35,861 nucleotides of DNA, taken from an uncultured Erysipelotrichaceae bacterium (GTDB lineage: Bacteria; Bacillota_I; Bacilli_A; Erysipelotrichales; Erysipelotrichaceae). The translations under genes were made by a program, and so were the position numbers. This document shows positions 8,459 through 16,980 of the stretch, one piece after another; the first letter of the stretch is position 1; each line of letters opens with the position of its first letter. Where the stretch lies: the NCBI GenBank assembly GCA_945877405.1, contig CAMCSA010000022.1, positions 1 to 35,861 on the forward strand, in the 5' to 3' direction. The notes under the pieces were generated by a model. It was not told where the DNA came from and made no database searches. It was given only the letters and a program-made list of their open reading frames with translations.

Positions 8459-8510
8459 ATTCTAGCACGTTCATACCGGTTTGAAAATAAAGCTTTGACC
8501 TTCGGTCAAA
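8459..8510 (-). promoter_or_regulatory. Promoter and upstream palindrome of the ydjI-like operon
   Basis: On the minus strand TAGAAT (8464-8459) is a plausible -10 with a weak TTTCAA/TTTTCA -35 sixteen to seventeen bases upstream. Just beyond it lies a perfect inverted repeat, TTTGACC-GAA-GGTCAAA (8494-8510). Its position immediately upstream of -35 suits an activator site; it could equally act as a second hairpin behind the terminator of the upstream gene. Confidence 0.45.
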
Positions 8511-8536
8511 ACGAAAAAGCCGTGGCTAACGGCTTT
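8511..8536 (-). terminator. Rho-independent terminator overlapping the clostripain-like gene's stop codon
   Basis: Minus-strand AAAGCCGT-TAGCC-ACGGCTTT forms an 8-bp stem followed by TTCGTTTT. The TAG stop codon lies in the loop. The adjacent TTTGACC palindrome could extend the termination signal. Confidence 0.75.
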
Positions 8537-10598
8537 CGGTAAGAGGAAAAGTGAGCATCTGTGAAAAGATGGATGTACCCTGATCATCCTTGAGCTGAAT
8601 GGACAGCAGTAATGGCTGATCTGTTTCCTCATACTTCAGATAGAGGTTATCGGATAAGGTAATCGAAGGGAAACATGTGTAAGTGCCACTGAATGTTCCA
8701 TCCTGTCCATACATGTCATACAGGAATGTGATCTGATCCCCTTTGTGTAACGTACGCATGCCTTTTGGGGAAACTGTGCTGTCAGGATACAGCACATATG
8801 CACCAGACAGTTCCATGCGGAATCCGAAGCGGTCCTGACATGCTACAAGCAGTACTTCCTGATCATTGAGCATGGCGTGGATATAACCGATCGTGTTGCC
8901 GGAAGGATCTGTGTAAAAGGAGGTAAATGGCACAGGCTGTCCTTCATAATAATACCATTGTGCCTCCGATGGAAAACGTGGGATGTGATTGGAAGTGACA
9001 GTGGTGGAAGCTGTGGCTCCAAGGGAAAGATATGCAGATCCATATGGCAGAAAACATGCCATATTCGCATTCTGAATGTGTGTGGTATCACTTTGGTTCA
9101 TATTTAGAATATACTGATCATTGCGACGGGTAATCTGTAAAGAAGTGGAAGAAACAGAGGCATCGATAACCTGCTTTGCTGCGGCAAGCACGGTTTCCTG
9201 ATCATATAGATCGGTATTCCATGAGACGGAAGAAGTCAGCAGTTCAGGTGTGATGGGCTCAATAATCTGTGTTTCCTGATGGGTGAGTCGATCAGATAAC
9301 GATGGGAAGACAAGTGAAGTGTAAGCATCCCTTAAAGAGGTAAACAGGGCAAAGGTCTGCAGGAAATCCCGATAGCCCTGTGGAAGTAAGATGGAAGAAG
9401 TGGTGTATGGACAAGTAAAGCTGAGGCCATACATGTTTGCAGTAGATGAGGTACGCCTGTATTTGATCATCTGTGTGATGGCATCAAACAGATCCTGAGC
9501 TGTATCCAGTGAGAAGCGATGGGCAAAATGTGCCAGATCGATTCTTGTCCTGGAAAGACGGGTAGTGGAGGAAAGAACATCGCATAGAGTCTGATATGTA
9601 CCGTTTGCCAGAATGGTATTCAGCTCTTTGCCGAATGCATCCAGTACGTTTTCATGAAGATAACGGATCTCACTCAGGTCCAATAAGGAAAGAACATAGG
9701 CATCCTGCATGCCTTTCTGGGCATGGTTGATGGCATAGGAGTCAACCAGCAGTTTTCCAAGGGATAACGTAGAAACCGATGTGTTTCTGGCAAGAGAAGT
9801 CAGGAAACTCTGATACAGCATGCCTTCACTGGAAACAGATGTTTCAAAGGCTGTCAGATAATCGGTGTATGGTTCAAGCAGAAGTGCATTTTCGTATGTA
9901 CCGGCAAATGGCGCATCCAGACAGATCATATCAAAGCTGGAATGGATACGGCTGAGTACACCGGCAATCTGGTTGTAGGAAAGATCGGTATGAATACCAT
10001 CCGGATCATAACCGAATGACAGACTGCTTCCACTACCTGATAAAAACAGGAATGTACGATCGGATGGATATTGACTTACTCCATACTTAATAAAGTCATA
10101 CAGCGTATCCGGATCACACATGGATGAGGCATCCGGATGTGACATGGATGGTACAAGTTTCTCATTGTCCACAGTCCATCTTTGAATCGTGTCATCTTCC
10201 AGAATCTTTGAATTCCATGAGGAACTGCCGCCGGTCTGAACGACAATATTCATGCGGTCACTATCGGATGCATACAGAATGTTATTCAGAGTGTTGATGG
10301 TTGCTGAGGCACTGGATGGCTCATCACTTCCAATCAGATAGAACAGAACTGTTACGGTATCCTTTCCGTTTCCTTTCGGTTCAGTATATTTATCTCGTGC
10401 ATGTACGGATACGGATTCATTCAGTTCCACAAAGGAGTGGTCCGTATAGTCGTTATCCTGCAGGGAATCAGAACCATAGAAATAGGTGCTGATCCGGGCT
10501 GGCATCAGCATGCTCACCGCAAAATGACCACTGAACATCAGGCACATACAGACAAGCAGAATCCGTATGATCTTTTCTTTCTTCATGGCAAACATCAT
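8526..10598 (-). CDS. Exported clostripain-fold (C11) protein lacking both catalytic residues
   Basis: About 690 residues with an N-terminal signal anchor (IIRILLVCMCLMFSGHFAV). Residues ~80-250 follow the clostripain C11 pattern: VTVLFYLIGSDEP, NIVVQTGGSSSWNS, IQRWTVD, DPDTLYDFIKYG, YPSDRTFLFLSGSGSS, FDMICLDAPFAGTYENALLLEPYTDYLTA. In active C11 enzymes the last two elements read WxHGGG (catalytic His) and DACLMxxxE (catalytic Cys). Here the His position is Ser189 and the Cys position is Pro230 (codon CCA at 9911-9909). The beta-rich remainder is unassigned. Start uncertain: Met at 10598, or 10586 (MKKEK), neither with a clear ribosome binding site. It is divergent from the Pel operon. Probable pseudoenzyme, perhaps a binding or scaffold protein outside the membrane. 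Confidence 0.8.
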   Translation of the reverse strand: MMFAMKKEKIIRILLVCMCLMFSGHFAVSMLMPARISTYFYGSDSLQDNDYTDHSFVELNESVSVHARDKYTEPKGNGKDTVTVLFYLIGSDEPSSASATINTLNNILYASDSDRMNIVVQTGGSSSWNSKILEDDTIQRWTVDNEKLVPSMSHPDASSMCDPDTLYDFIKYGVSQYPSDRTFLFLSGSGSSLSFGYDPDGIHTDLSYNQIAGVLSRIHSSFDMICLDAPFAGTYENALLLEPYTDYLTAFETSVSSEGMLYQSFLTSLARNTSVSTLSLGKLLVDSYAINHAQKGMQDAYVLSLLDLSEIRYLHENVLDAFGKELNTILANGTYQTLCDVLSSTTRLSRTRIDLAHFAHRFSLDTAQDLFDAITQMIKYRRTSSTANMYGLSFTCPYTTSSILLPQGYRDFLQTFALFTSLRDAYTSLVFPSLSDRLTHQETQIIEPITPELLTSSVSWNTDLYDQETVLAAAKQVIDASVSSTSLQITRRNDQYILNMNQSDTTHIQNANMACFLPYGSAYLSLGATASTTVTSNHIPRFPSEAQWYYYEGQPVPFTSFYTDPSGNTIGYIHAMLNDQEVLLVACQDRFGFRMELSGAYVLYPDSTVSPKGMRTLHKGDQITFLYDMYGQDGTFSGTYTCFPSITLSDNLYLKYEETDQPLLLSIQLKDDQGTSIFSQMLTFPLTESR

Positions 10599-10676
10599 AT
10601 CATTGACTGCTCATCCATGCATCATAAAATCATTTGTCACAAGATGATATGGATGGTTCTTTTCAGCGGTTGCCTT

Positions 10677-10700
10677 TATAATAAAAGGAAAGGCAGGAGG
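10677..10700 (+). promoter_or_regulatory. Pel operon -10 box and ribosome binding site
   Basis: TATAAT at 10677-10682 is followed by AGGAGG at 10695-10700, four bases before the ATG. The expected leader is only about 16 bases, too short for a riboswitch. The -35 region is poor, so an activator may be needed. Confidence 0.55.
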
Positions 10701-10704
10701 TATC

Positions 10705-12822
10705 ATGAGCGATCTTTTCATAGGTGAATGGGATTGTGCAGGAGCGCATACAGCGGACAGAATGATCCGTGAAGGACATGATGTATGCTGGATCACAAAA
10801 ACCCCATCCAGGATGTTATGGAGCGAGCGGTTTAAGGGAAAGGTCTATCAGGACATTCATTCCAAGGATGAATTTCATCGGATTCTCCATTCCAACTCGG
10901 TTGAAAACGTATTTTTCATGACCGGAGATAACAGAGAGACAGCTCTGTATGGAAATGCGAATATGAGTGATTCTGATTATCTGTCCATCGTCATGGAATA
11001 TCTGCGGGATTATCAGCTGAACTGTTTTGTGCTGTTTTCCTCCATTGAAGCAGATGCAACCTCCATCAATACTCCATCCATTGCCAGAATCCGCAACCAG
11101 GAACAGATGGCACAGGCTTATGGCACAACCTATCAGATGCCTGTTCTGATTCTTCGCTTACCACCGGTATTCTCTTCCCGAATGTCGGAAAATGACTGTT
11201 ATATTTCCTGGGCAATGAAACAGATCAGAAGTCAGAAAACCATTCAGTGTCCCTTTCCATCGGATGCATACATGGATGCTCTGGAAGGAGAAGATATTGC
11301 CAGTGGTGTATATGCATTGTTGAAAAACGGATATACCGGCTTATACAGGATGACGAGCGGTCATCCGATCCGCATGGATGACTTCTACCGGATTCTTTCA
11401 GAAGTTGCAGAGAAAAAAGCGGATGTCATATATGACAGCTATGGGCTTCGGATTCCATCTGAGTGGTACAGGAATGATCGCAGAATCAAGGATGAAACAG
11501 GATGGATGCCATTTCATCTGTTACAGGAAGAAAGTGGAATTGAAATACTCAGAGCTTCTTTGTTGAACGGGGAAAAGAACATCACGGAAAAGAAATCCTT
11601 TCTGCAAAGATTCAGAAGCAGTTCAGGCAACACAGCTGTGATTGCTGTGGTGGAAACACTTGGGTTATATGTGATCATGGAACTTCTTCTGAAAGTGACT
11701 CCATCCGTCTCTGATCTGAAATATGTGGATGTCAGGCTGATGTTTGTTGCGATCTGCTGCAGCATGCATGGTATGGCAACAGGCGTGTTTTCAATCATTC
11801 TGGCTTGTGCCTCCTATATCCTGCATCTGTATCTGGCACATGTGGATGTTGCCTATTTTCTGTATCAGATTGATTCATGGATTCCATTTGCGTGTTATAT
11901 TGCGATGGGTGGCGTGATCGGATATATGTCAGATGTGCTGCACGATGAAAAGCAGGCATTGCAGGAAAAAAACCAGCTGCTCAATGAAAAATACATGTTT
12001 CTCAAGAAAATCCATCAGGAAACACTGCAGATCAAAAAGCAGCTGCAGAAACAGATTACGACTTCCTCCAACAGCTTCGGCCATGTATATGAAGTGACTT
12101 CACAGCTGGATACACTCAATCCGGAAGAAATTCTTGTGCATGTCATCGATATTCTGGAAGATGTCATGCAGTGTCATCAGGCAGCTATTTTCCTGCTTGG
12201 GAAAGACTATGCCAGAAGAAGGGCGTGTTCACCGGATCTGAAAGCACAGCTTGGAACTTCGCTCAAACTGGAAGAAGTTCCTGAGCTGATGCAGTCCTTC
12301 CGGGAAGGGGAAGTTTTTGTCAATACGCAGATGCTTGTGGATTATCCGGATATGGCATCCCCGATTTATGCCCATGGAAAGCTGTATGGATTTGCGGCAG
12401 TATATGATCTGCCACCTGAAAACTTCACTGTTTTCTATCAGAATCTGCTGCGGATCCTGACAAGCCTGATTGAGAAAAATCTTGGTAAGGCACTGCAGTA
12501 TGAGGAAGCAAGAAGATCGGAAATGTATGTGGAAGGAACTGAATTGCTGCATCCGGATGCCTTCAGGCAACAGTGGAAGCTTCTGACACAGATGGATGAG
12601 AATGGCTATGTTGACTGCATGAAATGTCATGTGAAACCACTTGTGCCGATGAGTACGGAACAGATTGCGGAAAGAATGCAGTCTGTGATCCGTAATAACG
12701 ACTTTATGGGTATGGATGACGATGCATATGCAGTGGTATTGATGAATATGAATCCATCTTACCTGGATCAGATCAGAGAAAGGTTTGCCGCAAAAGATCT
12801 TTCGATTGAGGTGGTAAAATGA
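10705..12822 (+). CDS. pelD: PelD-type c-di-GMP receptor fused to an N-terminal SDR/epimerase-like domain
   Basis: 705 residues in four parts. Residues 1-290 follow an extended SDR sugar-epimerase (VFFMTGDN, FVLFSSIEAD, VLILRLPPVF), but the glycine motif reads GEWDCAG and the YxxxK positions appear to be Ser125 and Ile129, so catalysis is unlikely. Residues ~310-410 hold about four membrane helices. A charged coiled coil (~412-450) leads to a GAF-like domain (~460-595). The end is a degenerate GGDEF domain: the active-site motif is DDDAY (671-675), while RNND (663-666) sits where the c-di-GMP inhibitory site RxxD lies in GGDEF proteins. The helices-GAF-GGDEF order is that of PelD, which switches on Pel export when c-di-GMP binds. 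First gene of the operon; overlaps pelE by ATGA. Confidence 0.85.
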   Translation: MSDLFIGEWDCAGAHTADRMIREGHDVCWITKTPSRMLWSERFKGKVYQDIHSKDEFHRILHSNSVENVFFMTGDNRETALYGNANMSDSDYLSIVMEYLRDYQLNCFVLFSSIEADATSINTPSIARIRNQEQMAQAYGTTYQMPVLILRLPPVFSSRMSENDCYISWAMKQIRSQKTIQCPFPSDAYMDALEGEDIASGVYALLKNGYTGLYRMTSGHPIRMDDFYRILSEVAEKKADVIYDSYGLRIPSEWYRNDRRIKDETGWMPFHLLQEESGIEILRASLLNGEKNITEKKSFLQRFRSSSGNTAVIAVVETLGLYVIMELLLKVTPSVSDLKYVDVRLMFVAICCSMHGMATGVFSIILACASYILHLYLAHVDVAYFLYQIDSWIPFACYIAMGGVIGYMSDVLHDEKQALQEKNQLLNEKYMFLKKIHQETLQIKKQLQKQITTSSNSFGHVYEVTSQLDTLNPEEILVHVIDILEDVMQCHQAAIFLLGKDYARRRACSPDLKAQLGTSLKLEEVPELMQSFREGEVFVNTQMLVDYPDMASPIYAHGKLYGFAAVYDLPPENFTVFYQNLLRILTSLIEKNLGKALQYEEARRSEMYVEGTELLHPDAFRQQWKLLTQMDENGYVDCMKCHVKPLVPMSTEQIAERMQSVIRNNDFMGMDDDAYAVVLMNMNPSYLDQIRERFAAKDLSIEVVK

Positions 12823-13727
12823 ATCCGGTAACTGCAGTGATGATGATTCTGTATGTATGTACAGCTGTATTTCATGCCTGGCTGACTCTGGTGCAGGGAA
12901 AGGGTATGATCAAAGGTCTGTATGTGCTTGTCATGGATCTTGCATTACCAGGATTCGGATTCTTCTTCCTGTGGTTCTGCGATATTCTTTCTGTCAAAAG
13001 CAGGAAAAACGGATTTGAAGAAATGAGCGAGAACCGGTACTACGATGAAGATAATCTGCAGCTTATGCAGGCACCTGATTCAAAAAGTGAAATGGATCGG
13101 GTATCGATGAAAGAGGCACTGCAGTTCAATTCGTATGGTTACCGCAGAAATATGATCATGCAGATACTGATGGAAGAGGATCCTCTGCAGTATCTGGATG
13201 TACTGCAGCAGGCACTCAATAACGATGATACGGAAACTTCCCATTATGCCAGCACCATTATCATGGAACTGCAGAGAAAGATGCAAGAAGAAATCTCAGC
13301 TGCCAGATTTGCCTTTGAAAGAGATCCAGAAAACATGGAAAAGGCTAAGGCAAGTGAGCAGATTCTGTATCGGGTCGTGATGAGTGAGCTGTTTGATGAA
13401 CATAACAGAGCTTTGCTTGTACATGAGTATCAGGATGTCATCCATGCCATCATGGATCATGGAGCGATGAATGAGACCTGTTACAGGCATGATCTGGATG
13501 TGCTGATTGCGATGAAAAACATGACAGAGGCAGATCGGATATCGAAACTCTATATGGAACGGTATCCGGAAAGTGAAGATGCACTGGCATATGTGATGAA
13601 ATGTCTGATCGCTTCAAGAAATGGGGCGGGCATGCAGGAACTGATCCGAAAGCTGCCATCATTGCCGGTGACATTGACACAGAAAACACTGCCGTATGTG
13701 CGCATGTTTTATAGGAGTGTTGAATGA
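12819..13727 (+). CDS. pelE: PelE-like membrane protein with helical repeat domain
   Basis: 302 residues. Two N-terminal membrane helices (TAVMMILYVCTAVFHAWLTL and GLYVLVMDLALPGFGFFFLW) are followed by a cytoplasmic all-helical region (~80-300) with TPR-like spacing, for example SHYASTIIMELQRKMQEEIS and MTEADRISKLYMERYPESEDALAYVMKCL. This is the PelE layout, and its place between PelD and PelA is the conserved order in Gram-positive pel operons. PelE is thought to bridge PelD to the synthase. Starts within the ATGA of pelD and ends in an ATGA with pelA, so the three are translationally coupled. Sequence similarity in PelE is low, so the call leans on order and topology. Confidence 0.75.
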   Translation: MNPVTAVMMILYVCTAVFHAWLTLVQGKGMIKGLYVLVMDLALPGFGFFFLWFCDILSVKSRKNGFEEMSENRYYDEDNLQLMQAPDSKSEMDRVSMKEALQFNSYGYRRNMIMQILMEEDPLQYLDVLQQALNNDDTETSHYASTIIMELQRKMQEEISAARFAFERDPENMEKAKASEQILYRVVMSELFDEHNRALLVHEYQDVIHAIMDHGAMNETCYRHDLDVLIAMKNMTEADRISKLYMERYPESEDALAYVMKCLIASRNGAGMQELIRKLPSLPVTLTQKTLPYVRMFYRSVE

Positions 13728-15562
13728 AAAGAAAGCATGAAAAAAGACTGATCATCGTATTTGTTGTGTGTCTTGTGTGCTCCATGATTGTTGTACAGGC
13801 AAATTCGGATTACAGACTGAAGGCACAGCTGGCAGATGAACAGGTGGTTGTAATGCGAACGGATGTGGATGAACCTGCCATCCTTACAGATACGGTCATG
13901 CATGCCCTGGTGCTGTATGGAGACGAAACGACAGATGAAAAACTGCTTGAAAATACGGAAACAGTCATGGAACATATGCGGATTGATTGTGATCTGCTGC
14001 AGATGGAACGGTGTGACAGTGTTGATCTGAACAGATATGATCTTGTTGTGATTGCTTCGGATCAGCTGGAAGAGAAGCTGAATATTCCAATGAATAACAT
14101 CCTGTCCTGGGTGGAAAAAGGGGGAAAGCTGTTCTGGGGCATTATCCCATCTTCACTAGGACCACAGTTCTACAGTGTATATCGGAAACTGGGAATGCTG
14201 GAATGCAGTGGATACATGCAGTATGAAGGAATGCAGTTTGAAAAGGAGCTGATTCCAGGAACCGGAAATGAAAGTTTTACCGGAGAGTCGTTTGTGGATG
14301 TGGGATTGACTGTGAATCTGGCGGACAGTGCAGTCGTATCCGTTACTTCAGAAAACGATGGAAAAACGGTGCCGGTTGTATGGTCAAATCAGGTTGGTGA
14401 AGGCAGAACCGTGTTTTATAACGGAACTTCTTTGAAAGGTGATTTCTGGAGAGGATTTCTTGCTGGGTGCATCAATGCACTGTTTGAGGTCAATATGTAT
14501 CCTGTGATCAATGCTTCCTGCATATTCATTGATGACTTTCCTTCTCCACAATACGAAAACACTTCCGATGTGACAAAGAAGGAATATAACCGTACGGTAA
14601 AGGAATTCTATCGTGATATATGGTGGCCTGATATGCAGAAAGTGGCAAATCGGTATGGTGACCGTTATGTCGGGCTGTTTATCGCAACATATAACGATAT
14701 TGTTGATCCGGATGAATTTACCTATGAGGAGCCATCCATGGAACAGTATTATGGAAACTCTCTTCTGAAAGCAGGACACGAAATGGGTGCACATGGCTAC
14801 AATCACCAGTCACTCACTCTGGCAGGCGGTACGCCAGAGGAAATGGGATATCAGCCATGGGAAAATACAGCTGATATGGCTGCTTCATTAAAGGAACTGG
14901 ATGAAATCAGGCAACGACTGTTTCCATCTGTTACCTTCAGAACGTATGTACCACCATCCAATTATCTTTCATCACAGGGAAGAGAAGCTGTAAAGAAGGC
15001 ATTCCAGGATGTTCGAATCATCTCTGGTACGCTGTCCTCAGAAGGGGAAGAAGGCGAGGTATGCCGGCAGGATTTTGAAACCGGAAAAGATGGTATTGTT
15101 GATTTTCCAAGAATCACATCCGGTATGATTCTGGATGATTTTGGAAGATTCCAGATGGTAAACGGGATTGGTTTATATGGAGTCATGTCTCATTTCATTC
15201 ATCCGGATGATCTGTTTGATGCTGAAAGGGGACAGGGAAAAACATGGCAGCAGCTGTATGAAAGCTATTGTCAGATGATGGAGTGGTATCATTCCAGTTA
15301 TCCGACCATGCGTTCCTTAACAGCTGTGATGGCTGCAGATGCGCTTCAGGTGTGTGAAAATGCAGTGCCTCATATCATCTATGGTGAAGATGAGATTACC
15401 GGCAGTATTGAAAATTTTACAGGGGAAAGTTTTTTCTGGCTGAGATGTGAAAGTACGCCGGTTGTATTGGATGACAGCTGCCAGATTACAAGGATGGATG
15501 AAGGAGAATACTATATGGTTACTGTGAAATCCACCAATTTCAGGATCGGGTTACGCTCATGA
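13724..15562 (+). CDS. pelA: PelA-type polysaccharide deacetylase (membrane-anchored)
   Basis: 612 residues with an N-terminal membrane anchor (LIIVFVVCLVCSMIVVQA). Residues ~55-250 form an alpha/beta domain of the DUF2194 type. The deacetylase domain then shows its metal-binding elements: CIFIDDFPSP (Asp270/271), and HGYNH (His357 and His361) inside GAHGYNHQS, then RTYVPPSNY and IVDFPRIT. These are the CE4-like residues of the PelA deacetylase that removes acetyl groups from the Pel polymer. The hydrolase part of Pseudomonas PelA is absent, as in the short Gram-positive version. Located outside the membrane by its anchor. Overlaps pelF by ATGA. Catalytic residues look intact. Confidence 0.85.
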   Translation: MKRKHEKRLIIVFVVCLVCSMIVVQANSDYRLKAQLADEQVVVMRTDVDEPAILTDTVMHALVLYGDETTDEKLLENTETVMEHMRIDCDLLQMERCDSVDLNRYDLVVIASDQLEEKLNIPMNNILSWVEKGGKLFWGIIPSSLGPQFYSVYRKLGMLECSGYMQYEGMQFEKELIPGTGNESFTGESFVDVGLTVNLADSAVVSVTSENDGKTVPVVWSNQVGEGRTVFYNGTSLKGDFWRGFLAGCINALFEVNMYPVINASCIFIDDFPSPQYENTSDVTKKEYNRTVKEFYRDIWWPDMQKVANRYGDRYVGLFIATYNDIVDPDEFTYEEPSMEQYYGNSLLKAGHEMGAHGYNHQSLTLAGGTPEEMGYQPWENTADMAASLKELDEIRQRLFPSVTFRTYVPPSNYLSSQGREAVKKAFQDVRIISGTLSSEGEEGEVCRQDFETGKDGIVDFPRITSGMILDDFGRFQMVNGIGLYGVMSHFIHPDDLFDAERGQGKTWQQLYESYCQMMEWYHSSYPTMRSLTAVMAADALQVCENAVPHIIYGEDEITGSIENFTGESFFWLRCESTPVVLDDSCQITRMDEGEYYMVTVKSTNFRIGLRS

Positions 15563-16980
15563 GAGTGTGTCTGATTGCGGAGGGATGTTATCCCTATGTG
15601 GCTGGTGGTGTATCATCATGGATTCAGATGCTTGTCAAAGGGCTTCCTGACTATGAGTTTGTCATCTATGCCATCGGAGCAACAAAAAGCCTCAAAGGTA
15701 TCTATAAATATGAAATCCCTTCCAATGTCAGTGAAATCCATGAAGTATTTCTGGACCAGTTTGCGGATACGGGCAGTCGACATGTGGAAGGAAAGCATCT
15801 GAAGGAAGAAGAAAGGCTGGCTCTGATTTCCTTACTGAAAGGAGAACTGGAAGACTGGTCTGTTCTGTTTGAACTGTTTGGGGAAAACGGAAGAATGAAG
15901 GCAAATGATTTCCTGATGTCAGATGATTACCTGGATATCATCATGACTCTTGCTGCAGATGAATTCCGCAATGTTCCATTCAAGGATGCATTCTGGACAA
16001 TCCGTTCCATGCTGATACCGCTATTAAATCTGCTTTCCTGTAAACCTGTGGAAGCGGATGTCTATCATACGGTAGCTACAGGTTATGCAGGTGTGCTTGG
16101 TTCTCTGTTCCATCATCAGACAGGCAAACCGTTTATTGTAACGGAACATGGTATCTATACAAGAGAAAGAGAAGAAGAGATTCTCAAAGCAGACTGGGTA
16201 TCCGTTTATTTCAAGAAATCATGGATCAGCTTCTTTACATCGCTTTGCCGGTGTGCCTACCACAGTGCGGATCGGATTGTTTCTCTGTTCTATGGAGCAA
16301 GGAAAATTCAGATCAGCCTTGGAGCACCAGCGGAAAAATGCTCAGTCATACCAAATGGAGTCAATGTGGATCGTTTTGCTCATATTGAACCATTGCCTTT
16401 ACAGAGCGATACCTTCAGCATTGGGGCGGTCATCCGTGTTGTGCCGATCAAGGATATCAAGACGATGATCTACAGTTTCAATCTTGTCCGCCTGAAAAGA
16501 GCAGATGCAAAGCTGTATCTGATCGGACCGACGGATGAAGATGAGACTTATTATCGGGAATGCACAGAACTGATTGAAAACCTTGGTTGTGAGAATATCG
16601 AATTTGTCGGCAGAGTGGATGTGGCAAAGTGGCTTGGAAAACTGGATCTGCTGATTCTGACAAGTATTTCGGAAGGGCAGCCGTTTGTCTTACTGGAAGC
16701 AATGGCGGCACATCGTCCGGTACTTTCCACCAACGTCGGTTCCTGCAGTGAAATCATCAATGGGTTTCCGGATGAGTTTGGAAAGTGTGGCAGGGTTGTG
16801 CCTGTCATGAATCCTTCTGCCATTGCCCAGGGCATACTGGAAATCGGTAAAAGCAGACAGCAGATGAGAGAAATGGCGGAAAACGGTTATCACAGAGTCA
16901 ACAGATATTATCGGGATGATGATTTTCTGAAGAATTACAGAAGCCTGTATGAAGAAGTGAGGCAGGAATGGCAGGAGTAG
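15559..16980 (+). CDS. pelF: PelF glycosyltransferase (GT4)
   Basis: 473 residues, the normal PelF length. The N-terminus MRVCLIAEGCYPYVAGGVSS is characteristic (glycine-rich donor loop), followed by VTEHGIYTREREEEI, VIPNGVNVDRF, and the C-terminal nucleotide-binding ISEGQPFVLLEAMAAHRPV with the paired glutamates of GT4 enzymes. PelF is the soluble cytosolic transferase that polymerises UDP-GalNAc/GlcNAc into the Pel chain, working with PelG. Overlaps pelG by 13 bases. Confidence 0.92.
   Translation: MRVCLIAEGCYPYVAGGVSSWIQMLVKGLPDYEFVIYAIGATKSLKGIYKYEIPSNVSEIHEVFLDQFADTGSRHVEGKHLKEEERLALISLLKGELEDWSVLFELFGENGRMKANDFLMSDDYLDIIMTLAADEFRNVPFKDAFWTIRSMLIPLLNLLSCKPVEADVYHTVATGYAGVLGSLFHHQTGKPFIVTEHGIYTREREEEILKADWVSVYFKKSWISFFTSLCRCAYHSADRIVSLFYGARKIQISLGAPAEKCSVIPNGVNVDRFAHIEPLPLQSDTFSIGAVIRVVPIKDIKTMIYSFNLVRLKRADAKLYLIGPTDEDETYYRECTELIENLGCENIEFVGRVDVAKWLGKLDLLILTSISEGQPFVLLEAMAAHRPVLSTNVGSCSEIINGFPDEFGKCGRVVPVMNPSAIAQGILEIGKSRQQMREMAENGYHRVNRYYRDDDFLKNYRSLYEEVRQEWQE

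Noticed and set aside
10599-10704. Possible c-di-GMP riboswitch ahead of the Pel operon
   Set aside because: The TATAAT leaves only about 16 bases of leader, and no conserved riboswitch core is visible in the 106-base gap.
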